From Cepaea nemoralis (lineage: Eukaryota; Mollusca; Gastropoda; Stylommatophora; Helicidae), in assembly GCA_014155875.1 (NCBI GenBank), contig JACEFZ010025793.1, positions 211,001-275,000 on the forward strand: a stretch of DNA of 64,000 nucleotides, given 5' to 3'. The translations under genes were made by a program, and so were the position numbers. Each line of letters starts with the position of its first letter. Within the stretch, counting starts at the first letter, position 1. Below the pieces are notes generated by a model. The model was not told where the DNA came from. It ran no database searches and was given only the letters and a program-made list of their open reading frames with translations. Below, one piece after another: positions 35,796 to 47,613 of this stretch.

Positions 35796-37499
35796 AAAAT
35801 GCCGTAAAACAATTAAAAGTGCTGAAAATTAAGAATATTTTTTTTTTACAGGGGTCGTGTTTCCGAAAGGGTTCAGAGGCGCCCATCAAGGTCGCATGTC
35901 ATTGTGTCATTCGGATGACCGCCTCTGCATGCGGCCCTGGCAAGATCAAGCGCAGATTCTACATCACATAAATGGACTATAAATGTGCAATTCGGGTAGC
36001 ATTTGCCGGATTAATCTGGATTGACCTTGACCTCAGCTGATTTTCACTCCCCCTCGGTCATGTAGTTGGGTAAGGGGTGATATTTAACTCTTATATTTTG
36101 GGGTTGTGTAGTAAACATGTGTGTACCACATAATCAACATGAAGCACCCTCTTGGAGTTGTCAACAAGAAAACAGACCATTCATACCACTAAAAAACCAA
36201 ACAAGAGTTCGTTTTCATAACTTTTTATTTTTTATTAATTGCATGAAATTTCCAATAATGTGTAGAAGAGTCAACAAAATATTATTATTGACATCACATA
36301 CGTGTATTTTCATTGACAAAGTACATTCATTTTTATTGGTCGTGACAAATGTGACATTGAGTCTTTTATATAGACATTTCATCCTAGGGGTCCGAGAGGT
36401 GATATTAAGGGTGTTTGGCCTTTGACAGGCCTGACAAAAATTTGTTGTATTCGACTGCGAAAGTGAAGTTCCATTGAAAGGACAAACATTTAATGTAACA
36501 TAGAGAAAGATTAAAACAATGCTTCAATAATTTCCCATATATACAAAACAAAGCCAAAATTTTACACAAATTTTAAAGGCCACTTAAAATTATTATCCCA
36601 TCATTTATAGATTATAAAACTTTAGTTAATTCTATAAAAACTTTGTAAAAGATTAATATAACAGTAATTCAAACCACATAATAACCTTATGATGATTTCA
36701 GTAATGTCCCTTTAAACAATAGCTGTTATAGTGTTATGTCCCTTTAAAAAATATTTGGTCTTATTTTATTAAATAAAGTCTCGCTGTGTCCCCAAGTACC
36801 ATAGGGACGCCATTAGGTCCCCCGTCCTTGTTTGTCACTCGGATGACTGCCTCTGCTAGTCACCCTGGCAAGATCAAGCGCAAATACTACACTTTCTTCT
36901 TCTGCGTTCACCCGTTGTGTGTGTGTGTGTGTTTTTTTTTTCCCAGGCGTAATTGTGTTGTGCATGTTTACAGCAGAGCTGCTTTACTTGTGCCTTTAGG
37001 CCGACAAATCCGATTTCTTCGGACATTTGTTGACCGAGTTAACCTTATTGGGTGTTTCGAAGGACTTTCCACTCTCACTCGGACGTTATTACGTTGTGCC
37101 TGTTTACAGAAGAGGTGCTTTACTTGCGCCTTTAGGCTGACACATCCGACTTCCGTGGGTATTTGTTGACTGGGTTAACCTTCCCGGGTGTTTCGTAGGA
37201 CATTTCACCCTCACTCTGAGACGGACATTGGACTCTTACTGTTGTGGAGTCATCTACATCCCAGCTGGTCAAGTTAGAACGACGGAAGACATCCAGGTCA
37301 ACCCTCAAGGGAAGGCGGGGATAGACCATAGGAATTCCCCGTCATCCAAGGAGGCTTCCATACTTGCAGAGCCAACACATAGCGCTCTGGTACTGGGCTC
37401 ACCCAAGGAATCGTCACGGCCTGTACATGACTGCTTAGCCTCACGTCCGTATGTTGGTCATTTCCTTCGCCACGGACCACTCCCAACGCAAACCATGAG

Positions 37500-38350
37500 A
37501 GGTCAGTCTGCCGATGACATCCACTCAGCGAGCATTCGGTTCCGACATTCCACGAAATGGGTTTGCTAGCCAACCAGTATTACTATTCGTGCTTCTGGGT
37601 CGCTTTCTCGACTCTTACTGTTGTTGTGTTATCCCTATTCCAGCTTGCCAAACTAGAACAGCCGGAGACATCCCGGTCGGCCCTCAAGGGAAGGCAGGGA
37701 CAGACCATGGGCATTCCTCGCCATCCAAGGTGGCTTCCAGAATTGCAGAGCCAACACATATTCCTCTGGTAATGGACTCACCCGAGGAATCGTCACGTCC
37801 TGCATATGGCTGCTTAGCCTCACTTCCGTATATTGGGCCTCCCGTTCACCACAGGCTGCTTCCCCGAAGACCAGGAGGGACCATTATGCAGACGACATCC
37901 ACACAGCAAGATTTCGCGTCAGACTTCTACGTAATGGATTTGCTAGCCAAGCAATATTCCATTTCCGGCCAATTGGACGCTTTTCCACCTTTGATAACGC
38001 TCACTCAATGAGCTTTAGTTACTGACAGGGACGCGTTTTCACCATTAATGGTCATACAGTAGTGGCACTTGCCGTCTTTACAGATGTAAAGCGCAAGGCA
38101 GCCTGCAGATGCTGCTGGCTCAGCATCTCACCTCCATGCAGCAGAGGATGAGTAACGGACAGGCCCTCACAACTGGGCGATATAGACTTAGAAGCGTTCA
38201 GCCATATCCCTCAGCAAAGATCCGTAGAAAAAGAGTCAGGCCCTAGCATGTAGTGGCACCTTACAAATTATTCGGACTTTATACGCAATGGATTTGCTAG
38301 CCAAGGTATATTCCATTTTGTTTCAGTTTCGCTTCAACCCCACTGAGGTT
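37500..38350 (-). repeat. Spacer-like subrepeats of composite copy IV
   Basis: Three units of roughly 360 bp sharing AATGG(A/G)TTTGCTAGCCAA, an ATTCCATTT-like segment and a ...GGACGC/GGTCGC block. Tandem subrepeats of this size are usual in rDNA intergenic spacers; origin from spacer DNA is inferred from the neighbouring 28S end and 18S start. Confidence 0.6.
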
Positions 38351-38354
38351 GCTA

Positions 38355-39355
38355 GGTGGCATCGTTTATGAACAGAACTGCGACGGTGTCTGATCGTCTT
38401 GGCACCTCTGACTTTCGTTCTTGATTAATGAAAATATTCTTTACAAATGCTTTCGTAGTAGTTCGTCTTACGGCTATCCAAGAATTCCACGTCTAACGCC
38501 GCAATATGAATTCCCCCGTTTGTCACTGTTAATCATTACCTCCAGTTCCGAAAACAACAACATAGAACAGAGGTCATATTCCTTTATTCCATGCACCATT
38601 ATTCTGGCAGCCCTTGCCTGCTTTGAACACTCTAATTTGTTCAAAGTAAACACGCAGGCCATCCGGGACGCTCAGCGAAGAGCACGCACGGGAGAGAGCC
38701 GGCAGACTGTAGGGCAGGAACAACGTGCAGTAAACAAGCCGGGAACCCCCTCCTGCATCTGAGATCCATCTACGAGCTTCTTAACTGCAACAACTTTAAT
38801 ATATGCTATTGGATCCGGATATACCGCGGCTGTTGGCACCAGACTTGCCCTCCAATAGATAATCGTTAAATGGTTTAAACTGTACTCATTCCAATTACGG
38901 GGCCTCGGCAGAGTCCCGTATTGTGTTGCTTCCTCTCCGTGCCGGGTGTGGGTAAGTTGCGCGCCTTCTGCCTTCCTTGGATGTGGTAGCCGTTTCTCAT
39001 GCTCCCTCTCCAGAATCGAACCCTGATTCCTCATTACTCTTAACAAACATGGTAAGCAAGTCACGTACCATAGACATTTAGTAGGGCAGACATTTGAAAG
39101 ATACGTCGCCGGCATGTAAGGCCATGCGATTAGCCCAAAGTTATCCAGAGTCACCAATGGGAACGCCATCCCGCACCGAGGACAAGGGTGATTGGTTTTG
39201 AACTAAAACTTTCCGCAAGGGGCATGTATTAGCTCTTGAATTGCCAGTCATTCGAGTAGGATCGTATCATCTAAGGAATTTAGACTGATTTAATTAACCA
39301 TGCATGGCTTAATCTTTGAGACAAGCATATGACTACTCGCAGGATCAACCAGATA
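38355..39355 (-). rRNA. 18S rRNA pseudogene fragment, nt 1 to about 1000
   Basis: The reverse complement begins at the canonical 18S 5' end (plus strand GCAGGATCAACCAGATA at 39339-39355) and includes GCATGGCTTAATCTTTGAGA, CAAAGTTATCCAGAGTCACC, CCTTGGATGTGGTAGCCGTT, ACCGCGGCTGTTGGCACCAG and ACTTTCGTTCTTGATTAATG. Point changes at invariant positions (for example GGATCCGGATATACCGCGG) and loss of the remaining gene make it a pseudogene. Confidence 0.93.
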
Positions 39356-40059
<704 letters not shown>

Positions 40060-40060
<1 letters not shown>

Positions 40061-40990
40061 CCAGCCTGCACATACTACATTCTGATCTTAGCAAGGCCGA
40101 GAAGGAATAATATTCATAAATTGATGTAAACAACAATTATAGGTATCCATTATAATATTAAGTGATTGTTTTCAAAACCTTCAACCAAGCGTTTCTAGTG
40201 CTCTAGTGCGAGTTATTTCTTATTTATCAATAAGGTGACATCCCTGTATTATATTGTCTCCCTTTAGTTTACTACATTGTCGTATTCTTAAAATCACTGA
40301 CAAGAATATTTTGCTAGAATGTTCCACTATGCACAAGACGTCTTGTCTATTTTTTTTTTTTTTTAATAGCAAGCTTTAAACGGGCCATGTTTGATCATTT
40401 ACATTGAGAAAAGCTGAGATGGATATATGTAGACAGTCTTTTCGTTGAAATGAACAGATGGGACGAACTGTTGATGGGGGTGAGGGGGGGGGGGGGGGGG
40501 GGGGACAGGAAGACCTAAAAACGCAAGGAGAAGAAAATTAAAGACATAAATAAATAGTATAGGGAGGGCATGGATGGATCTGCATGGTATAACTAACGAT
40601 AGGACAGCTTTGGGCGAGTTGGTTTAGGAATCTATGAACCCAGTTGAGGATAAACAAAAGACAAAAGAAGATGAGGGCCGAGGTTAAACACAATAAGAGA
40701 AGCATAAGACGACAACTCAGCGAGTAACTATGATGTTGGTGCCATCTATAATCTAAATGTTGTTGATACATTCTTCTTTTTCTGCGTTTATCCGGAGAGT
40801 TTTTTTTTTTTTCGGACGTGATTGCGTTGTGCCTGTCTACAGCAGAGCTGCGTTTTTGCGCCGTTAGGCCAACACATCCGACTTCTGCGGGCATTAGTTG
40901 ACCGGGTTAACCTTCCCGAGGTATTTCATTCTATATTTTACTTCTCACTGTGTTATTCTGAATTTGTTTAATAGTATGAAGATAATGTGG
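40060..40990 (-). repeat. Foldback right arm plus right flank, with composite fragment V
   Basis: The inverted U2-like head is at 40072-40112 (plus strand CTGATCTTAGCAAGGCCGAG), followed by arm sequence to about 40370 and a flank with a poly-G run (about 40485-40504). The flank from 40370 parallels 60770-61240 block by block. At 40765-40935 a spacer fragment of the rDNA composite (GCCTGTCTACAGCAGAGCTG) is inserted in that flank. Confidence 0.65.
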
Positions 40991-41224
40991 CTATAACTGT
41001 GGTACACTGAGCTGGACTACAACCGACAGGTAGTTGCTGGTTATAGTTATAGTCTCAAGTTCGCTATAGTAGGCAGAGGATTTTTTAATAGGGTGAATAC
41101 TTGTTCTACCCGACATGTATAGTCGCTGCCAAGAAGGAAAGCAATGATTGACTACCTTATTTACAAATGTCTAGCACACCGTGAATCGATAATTCACAAA
41201 ATATCACATGACCCCTAACCCAGT

Positions 41225-41780
41225 TATCATTAACACTCGCTGGTATCCTACAGCCGTTCTTATCGCTGTTATCGTGATCATCGCTGTTATCGTTATACTC
41301 GGTGTTATCGCAACAGCCGTTGTTGTAGTTACTATCGGTGTTATTAATCTCTACAGTCGTTGTTGGCGCTATCATGCTGTTATTATTTCTACAGCCGTTT
41401 TTGTCGCTACCATCGATGTTATTACCGCTACAGCCGTTGTTGTCGCTACCATCGGTGTTATTATCGCTACAGTCGAAGTTGTTGTTACCATCGATGTTAT
41501 TATAACTACAATCGTTGTTGTCGTTACCATCTATGTTGTCGCTACCATAGATCTTATCGTTACAGTCGTTGTTGTTGCCACCGGTGATGTTATCTCTACA
41601 GTCTTTGTCGTTACCATCGTTGATGACGCTACCATTTGATTTATTAACGTTATGTTGTTGTTGTTACCATCCGTGTTATCCCTGTTATCGTTACGATCAA
41701 TGTTATTGTTACTGTGACAAGCGATCTCTACTATCGTTATCATCGCTATGTATCATGGTTATCGTTAACATTGTTGTTAT
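41225..41780 (+). repeat. 39-bp minisatellite, copy 4 (longest)
   Basis: About 14 units: TATCGCTACAGTCG, TTGTTGTCG, CTACCATCGGTGTTATTAT. The plus-strand frame of 143 codons (41208-41639), rich in V, I and T, is a repeat translation. Confidence 0.88.
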
Positions 41781-42054
41781 CGTAATCATTGTTTATCCAC
41801 GCTGATTACACTGTTTATGTAATAATGAGCAACATCAGCTATATGTCTTTGAATGCTGCTGCTGAAGCGAAAAAGAAAGAACATGTCAAAATCGTGTCGA
41901 AAACTGCCCGCTCTTTCTATTAATTTTAAAAATAAAAACAACACAAGAATTGTGTTTGTTTTTTCTTGTACTGGTAGTTGTGTTTATTTAATCTGGTAGC
42001 AAGTTCCTAACCATGCCAATGTTGCTCGCGGAAATAACACGATATTATAATTAA
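41781..42054 (+). repeat. Left flank of SINE C
   Basis: GATTACACTGTTTATGTAAT and GAGCAACATCAGCT are shared with 7250-7285; GTCTTTGAATGCTGCTGCTG with 25258; GATCTGGTAGCAAG-type sequence with 15321 and 25467. No coding signal. Confidence 0.65.
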
Positions 42055-42056
42055 AC

Positions 42057-42094
<38 letters not shown>

Positions 42095-42355
42095 TAATGA
42101 CAGTTTTACACGCCTTGAGACACAATGGCCGTATGGCGCCAGACCCATATTTTGAATCGACCAATCGGCGCTCTTTGGGTGATGTGGTCAGTATCACACC
42201 TGCCGCCTTTAATTCCCAAGTCATTTCCGGATATCCATTTTAGGCAGGGACGACCTGGCAGCTCAGGTCAATTGTAAACATCCGCCCCGGTGCAGATTCG
42301 AACTCATGACCACAGTGGGCGTTTAGACACTACACTACCGCGGCTTCCGTGTTTA
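42055..42355 (-). mobile_element. SINE family C, full copy
   Basis: (AAT)n tail at 42055-42092, body CGACCAATCGGCGCTCTTTG, and a well-preserved head: on the minus strand GCGGTAGTGTAGTGTC (A box) and GAGTTCGAATCTGCACC (B box). Confidence 0.85.
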
Positions 42356-42633
42356 AAGCTAATTTACAAAAAAAAAACAAAAAAAACACAAGACTTCTTG
42401 TGGAAAGTAAAACAATCTAAGGAAATATTTTCGTCAATGTAATTCTGTGGACGAAAGTTTAATTTATTAAAGGGAGACAATCAAATACAGATGTGTTATC
42501 TAAATTTTGCAAGAGAAATTACTCACACTAGAACACTAGAAACGTTTGCCTGACAAAGATCACGCTCTGACAAAAATCACGTAATGTTTGAATGGGACAC
42601 CTATTATTTCTATTGAAATCAATTTATGAATGC

Positions 42634-42925
42634 TATCCCGTCTCGGCCGGTCTCTCTGGTCTAGGGGTTACACGATTTCTCTGTAATCCCGTAACTCTCG
42701 TAACGCGACATGACGTTCGCGAGAATTGGTAGCGGTTCTCTCCGCGTCAGTAAATTACGGCGTATATGAGCCGGTCGCTCAGAAATCAATGGCAAACTAC
42801 TGAGCATAATCTTGCCAAGAAATCAACAATCAGCTGAAAGATGCTGTAGTTGACAGCGATGTCCTGTAAAGGAAATGCGAAAAAAATATCCCTTCTCGGC
42901 CTTTTTTCTAAGATCACTTGATCTT
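42634..42925 (+). ncRNA. U2 snRNA 5'-end-like segment split by a SINE, copy 6
   Basis: TATCCCGTCTCGGCC (42634-42648) and, after the SINE, TATCCCTTCTCGGCC (42887-42901) followed by TTTTTTCTAAGATCA. The second part of the U2 match is shortened: GTGTAGTATCTG is deleted. Confidence 0.75.
42649..42886 (+). mobile_element. SINE family A with 15-bp target duplication
   Basis: Starts GGTCTCTCTGGTCTAGGGGT, has TAGCGGTTCTCTCCGCGTCA (B-box region), CAATGGCAAACTACTGAGCA, CTTGCCAAGAAATCAACAAT and ends GGAAATGCGAAAAAAA. It is flanked by TATCCC(G/T)TCTCGGCC on both sides, which defines its ends and shows retroposition. Confidence 0.9.
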
Positions 42926-43167
42926 GCCAGGGATACCAAGAGAGGCAGTCGTAAGATTGACACACAAGGACGTGGGGAACTGTTGGGACGGTTCTGGCCG
43001 TTGGGAGAACAGCGAGCCCTTATTTAAAAACAACAACAACAACAAATTCTCTCAAACTGGATTTCTTCCAATGTAAACATTTAAGAGTATCACTCAATGA
43101 CCATACATAAAAGTAACAACAGGTGTCCCACTTTACCAATTAGAGTGAAACAGGTATGTGTGTCTTC

Positions 43168-43170
<3 letters not shown>

Positions 43171-43238
<68 letters not shown>

Positions 43239-43450
43239 AAGAGAGAGAGAGAGGGAAGAAAAGAGAGGAGAGGGAGGGAGAAGGGGAGTAAGAGCGATAG
43301 AGAGAGGAGTGGAAGATGGTGAGAGAGGGACAGAGAGAGAAAGGGGTAGAGAGAGAAGGGAGAGATAGCTGAGAGAGTTGAGAGAGAGGGAGAGGGAGGG
43401 AGATAGAAAGAGGGCGATAGAGGGAGAGGGAGAAATAGAGAGGGAGAGAG
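43171..43450 (+). repeat. (AG)n and purine-rich tract inside foldback copy 6
   Basis: A pure AG run followed by GGGAGA/GAGAGG variants, purine-only apart from a few T and C. Confidence 0.95.
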
Positions 43451-43579
43451 ATCAACATGCCCTGAAGCAATCAAAAGTGCTGAATATTAACGACCGTTTT
43501 GTCTGTTTAATTGCTCGCGGCTCTCAACAGGGTCAGAGACGCTGTGGCATGTTAGGAGAAGACAGAGGTCCCAATTAGA

Positions 43580-45175
43580 ATTCTTCTTCTCTTCTTCTTC
43601 AGCTTTCCGAGCCATTGAGGTTCTTTGCTGCAAATACAATCCGTCTCCATTCGTCTCTCTGGTGGACCTTCTCTTGCCAGTTAGAATTGGTCTCTGTAAA
43701 TAAATCTTATATAACAGATAGACAAGATATAGGAAATAATATGGCAACGTTGTCTAGAGGCATTTCAAATGAAATTGGGAAATCATTCCCGCTTAGCCCT
43801 TTAGAGGAACCAGTTTTCCTGGCTCAGAACCCCCACTGTGAGCTTCTTAGATCTAAGATCAAGTACCTATATAGAAAATTTATAAAAGAAGAAAACGTCC
43901 CCCTCAAGGCCATAAGGAGATCTGGACTATTCGTCCCTGTACAACCGAGGAATTTGTTCCCTCACCATAATGTTGTCAGTGTGCTTTCAGTCCGCTACTT
44001 TAGATCTCCCCTTTATTTTATTTGTGTAAAAGTGACATATGTCAGTTGTACCATTAGACATTAGGACTTTAGGACTTAACAGTAGTGAACATAAAGATCA
44101 ACAATAACTGTACTTAACACCTGTTGAACGAGACATCTACATGACAGGTTCTTGACAAAAGTTGGACACACATTCACAAGGAAATGCTTACACCAACAAT
44201 TGAACAAGACATACATCATGAGAGATACTGGACAACATCTCTACACAACCTTCACATTTCACTGACATCAACAACAGTTGAACAAGACATGCACCAGGAA
44301 TTTTACTTGACAACTTTTGTACAAGACATTCACCTGGGACATGTACGTAACAACACTGTTCTGAACACAATCAGGTTTTATTTAATGAACTGCAGGGGTC
44401 GAGTGAGGACCCAGGCTCCATCTTGTTCACAGTTTGCACTTCGAAAAAAAAATATATGCAGTGTAAAACAATGATGAAAAACCCCTCGTTTCAACACTTT
44501 AAAAACCAACCAACAGACCACAAATTTCAAAACCAAATAATTCTCCTCCATCCTACACTTCCTAACACCTTAACATAGCATTCTTCTATGACACCGGAGA
44601 ACAGAATATCACTCTTGGGGCAAATATAATCATATGCACTGTCCTGTGACTATCACCCCACTGCCATCAATGGACAGGGAAGGAGGGATTTCTAGGTAAC
44701 GGCATGATCAGCCTCATCAAGTTCACCATCTCCTGCGACAAAGAATGGGAAGGAATGTATATGATAATCCCTTGTGATGACAAGACTGCCCGCGAAGCTG
44801 ACACTGGGGTCTTCAATTAAGTTGAGGATCCACCACTCCTGATGATAGGAGGTAGGAGCTGGGCACTTGTTATCCATGACGTTCTGAGGTCACCCAGGGG
44901 TCAGGAGCACAATCCATCATACTACAGCATCCCACGTGCAAGTCTGTCCCAACAAGTTCACATCCCAACCGAACAAACAACTTTGTGAGCACCATGCTGG
45001 GTGTTCCCAAGTTAAAGTTACAGGTAAGCAATCCACTGCATGACTACTATACTAAGTTGTGAATGGGGATAAAGCTTAAACACCCAGTTCTGGATTTCAG
45101 ATATTATCCAGTTTGAAATGGGCAGAAAAGTTGACACTTATCACTGGACTACAATTGGTACTCCATTAGAGTACA
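43580..45175. repeat. Dispersed repeat X, copy 2, and unassigned sequence
   Basis: 43780-44370 and 44970-45010 parallel 21940-22450 and 23010-23050 (GACAGGTTCTTGACAA, CAAGACATACATCATGAGAG, TTTGTGAGCACCATGCTGGG). 44400-44960 has no counterpart that I can identify and no coding features. Confidence 0.5.
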
Positions 45176-45182
45176 CTAATAC

Positions 45183-46520
45183 TCAGAATCCTGTACTCCT
45201 GATTGATTGATTGATTGATGTAGGAATCGACATCACAGCATTCGGAGCTTTCCCATAAGTGTCCGTCCCCATCCTCAGCAGCCAGCGAAGAGTTCCAACA
45301 CTAATAGTACCAGTAGCAATCTGATTATAAGTCCGTCTCGTCTTTCCTTTGAGCGTTGAGCGTCGGCCAGATCCCTTCGTCACTCCTCGTTGTCTCATTC
45401 TTGCCAGACCATGGTAATCCATTTGCTCCTCCGAGGTGTGCACGTGCTCCCACAAGGCCGCAACTACGTCTGCCTTGTCATGTATTAATACTCCACCAAG
45501 TTCTGCAGAGCCAGCCAATCTGTCCGTCTGTTCATTTCCCAGCACACCGGCATGCCCCGGAGAAAAGATCCAGGCAATGCTTGTCACCCGTGACCTCCGA
45601 AGCGAAGCAAGCCACTCCGCACGAAGTCTGCCCGTCCTCACCCTCGTCAGCATGCTTTCTGAGTCAGTTACAATCACGATGTGTGTGTGTGTGTCGTATT
45701 CTCCATCCAGCGGAGAGCCGCAGTGACTGCCTCCACTTCCATTCTTAAGCTGAATGCCAGGCTCTCCTGCCCCAAACATCGACCATTAGCTTTGGCTATG
45801 AAACCCCAGCCACTTCTCTCACCTCTTGACACCGAACCATCTGTGTAGGTAATCACATCACTCGAGTGAGCATTGTCCTGAATTAGTTGCTGGATTCCCA
45901 CTTCCGTGGCCCCTGCTGGCCACTCCCTGCACTCCCGGCTTAAAGTGATTATAACTCTGCACAAGTCTGACTGCTCCGCTGGCACTCTGACCCACTCCTC
46001 TGCACGCCTAATGTTCTCCAGGGGGCACACCTGTCTGATCGTATCCTCCGCCTGAGCCATCCATGATTTCCCTCTTATCAGTCGCTGACCCTTAACTGCG
46101 TCCAGCGCCTCATGCAGTGGGTGGTCTGTGTCTGCAGCTACTCTGAGGTATGCCTTCGCCTGCATCACCTTGAGCATACCAGCAACAGTCGGCAGACCAA
46201 GGATGTAACGCATACACACTACTGTGGTGTCTCTGGTGCATCCCAGAATTACCCGCATAGCCTCATTCTATATGCGCTCTAACTTCACCAGCTGACTCTC
46301 TGAGGACAGTGAGCAGACCTAATCCATAATCAATTACTGAGAGGATCGACGTGCTGGTATAGTGTGAAAGCATTCTCTGCTCTGTGTCCATTGCTGCCAT
46401 AGGTTTTAAGTGCATTGAATCCCTCGTCCTGAATAACCCACAGCTGTTAATGAGCTGAAGTAGAAAAATTCCTGAGAGATGCCAGTATTTTGGATTCCAA
46501 GAATAAGGTGGGAGTTCCAT
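45183..46520 (-). pseudogene. I-type LINE ORF2 C-terminal region with RNase H, copy 2
   Basis: Minus-strand frames read STSILSVIDYGLGLLTVLRE, then MRVILGCTRDTTVVCMRYIL (post-RT region), then VITYTDGSVSRGERSGWGFI (RNase H Asp), LRMEVEAVTAALRWMENTTH (Glu), IVIVTDSESMLTRVRTG (Asp) and WIFSPGHAGVLGNEQTDRLA. RNase H active-site residues are conserved, but frames shift near 46260 and at a (TG)n run at 45681-45697. The tail after GTGATGTCGATTCCTACATC is (AATC)n. EN and RT are missing, as expected of 5'-truncated retroposition. Confidence 0.9.
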
Positions 46521-46689
46521 GGGGAAACAGTATTAAACTTCCATGGCCTGATTGAGGTAACTGAAGTCAGGGGTCCTTTAGTTGATAATTATTTTCCTGC
46601 ACTTCATGGCTGTGTAAACAATTGTCGACCACTCCTGGGTTCATATTCATAGAACATAGCTTCTCAGTTGTCATCTGTACAGGCATATT

Positions 46690-47333
46690 GCGAAATAGCA
46701 GCACGTGCCATTGAAAGCACAACACATTAAATGAAATATCGAAGGGAAAATAGGAAAATGCATTACTAAATTCTCATGCTTGTGAAATAAAGCCATTATG
46801 TTTATAAATACTTTTATGATAACTTAAATTTCTTATACGGTCATTTATGTCGTCAATAACTGTAAATAATTTTATATAAACGTTTGATAATAATTATTAT
46901 AAATGCTACAGTTATTTAAATAACATAATACATTTATGTCCCATAAAATAATAACTGTTATAATGTTAAGTCCCTTTCCACTATTTTAATTACATGTGCT
47001 TCTTTTCATGTGGTGTTTTTGTTTTTATTTTTTAAAATAACTTTTCTTTAATGAAGATTTTTTTTTTTACTAAGGGCTCGCTGTTCCCCAAGAACCAGAG
47101 CTGCCCCATAAGGTCCCCACGTCCCTGTGCGTCATTCGTATGACTGCCTCTGCTAGTGGCCATGGCAAGATCAAGTGCAGACAATACACTTTGATCTTAG
47201 CCGAAAGGTCGAGAAGGGATATCATTCATAAATTGATTTAAATAGAAATAATAGGTGTCCCATTCAGACATTACGTGATTTTTGTCAGAACCTACAAGCA
47301 ATCGTTTCTATTGCTCTAGTGCGAGAATCTGTT
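46690..47333 (-). mobile_element. U2-headed foldback element, right half, copy 7
   Basis: AT-rich middle part, then the inverted U2-body (47078-47175), inverted U2-like head (47178-47220) and arm sequence TAGGTGTCCCATTCAGACAT to about 47333. The left half is absent. Confidence 0.7.
47178..47220 (-). ncRNA. U2 snRNA 5'-end-like segment (pseudo), inverted, copy 7
   Basis: The plus strand TTGATCTTAGCCGAAAGGTC then GAGAAGGGAT is the reverse complement of ATCCCTTCTCGACC... TTTCGGCTAAGATCAA, close to U2 nt 1-27. Confidence 0.75.
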
Positions 47334-47334
47334 C

Positions 47335-47612
47335 AAGGATATTGGGCTGTGTCAGATAGGGTACTATTGGTAAAATTAATCGGCGGTATTTTTAACATAA
47401 ACGTCATTCAAATGTATGCCTAAACAGGAGAATGTAGTGAAAATTGTATAGAGGGATTTTATGACATCATGGAGCCTGCTTTGAATAAATGTAAAAATGT
47501 AGAAATAAATATCATAATCGTTGACACCAAGGCAAAGGTAGGAAATCAAGGCGATGGATGTCCAGTAGGCAACGATGGTTTGGAGGAGCGAAACGAAAGC
47601 GGATGCAGACTT
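47335..47612 (+). pseudogene. RTE-type LINE, endonuclease domain fragment
   Basis: One plus-strand frame reads IFNINVIQMYA, stop, then GFYDIMEPALNKCKNVEINI, IIVDTKAKVGNQ and GNDGLEERNES. This is the middle of an APE-type endonuclease (Y.P/GDFNAKVG region), with the conserved Asp retained in VDTKAK but the Phe-Asn changed. It ends exactly where the mariner element begins. Confidence 0.75.
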
Positions 47613-47613
47613 G

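Larger units (their letters stand above)
34712..36770 (+). mobile_element. U2-headed foldback element, copy 5
   Basis: Left arm 34712-35480 with one SINE A insertion, U2-like head at 35231-35272, (AG)n tract 35497-35793, constant sequence ATCAAAATGCCGTAAAACAA, a diverged inverted U2-body (35870-35970), and an AT-rich middle part. About 400 bp (35980-36380) after that block is unique. The right arm begins at about 36770 as the U2-body of composite copy IV. Confidence 0.65.
36770..39355 (-). repeat. rDNA/U2 composite block, copy IV (most complete)
   Basis: Minus-strand order: 18S 5' end (39355) to about nt 1000 (38355); a joint; a spacer with the 28S 3'-end-like GACTTAGAAGCGTTCAGCCA (plus strand, about 38188); subrepeats with TTTGCTAGCCAA at 38290, 37937 and 37560 (spacings about 353-377); two further spacer units with CATCCCAGCTGGTCAAGTTA-type sequence; two GCCTGTTTACAGC units; (CA)n; and the U2-like body (36895-36780). 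The 18S 3' half, 5.8S, and nearly all of 28S are missing. Confidence 0.78.
42358..43565 (+). mobile_element. U2-headed foldback element, copy 6 (right part lost)
   Basis: Left arm 42358-43160 with SINE A inserted in the U2-like head, (AG)n 43171-43450, then ATCAACATGCCCTGAAGCAA and a truncated middle part. Confidence 0.7.

Noticed and set aside
38355..39355. A functional rDNA unit
   Set aside because: The 18S 3' half, 5.8S and most of 28S are missing and invariant positions are changed.
41208..41639. 143-codon V/I/T-rich frame as a membrane protein
   Set aside because: The 39-bp repeat unit is a multiple of three and keeps the frame open; the same holds at 29458-29928 and 14066-14466.
45356..45748. 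Plus-strand frames of 96-130 codons
   Set aside because: Antisense shadows of the minus-strand LINE RNase H.
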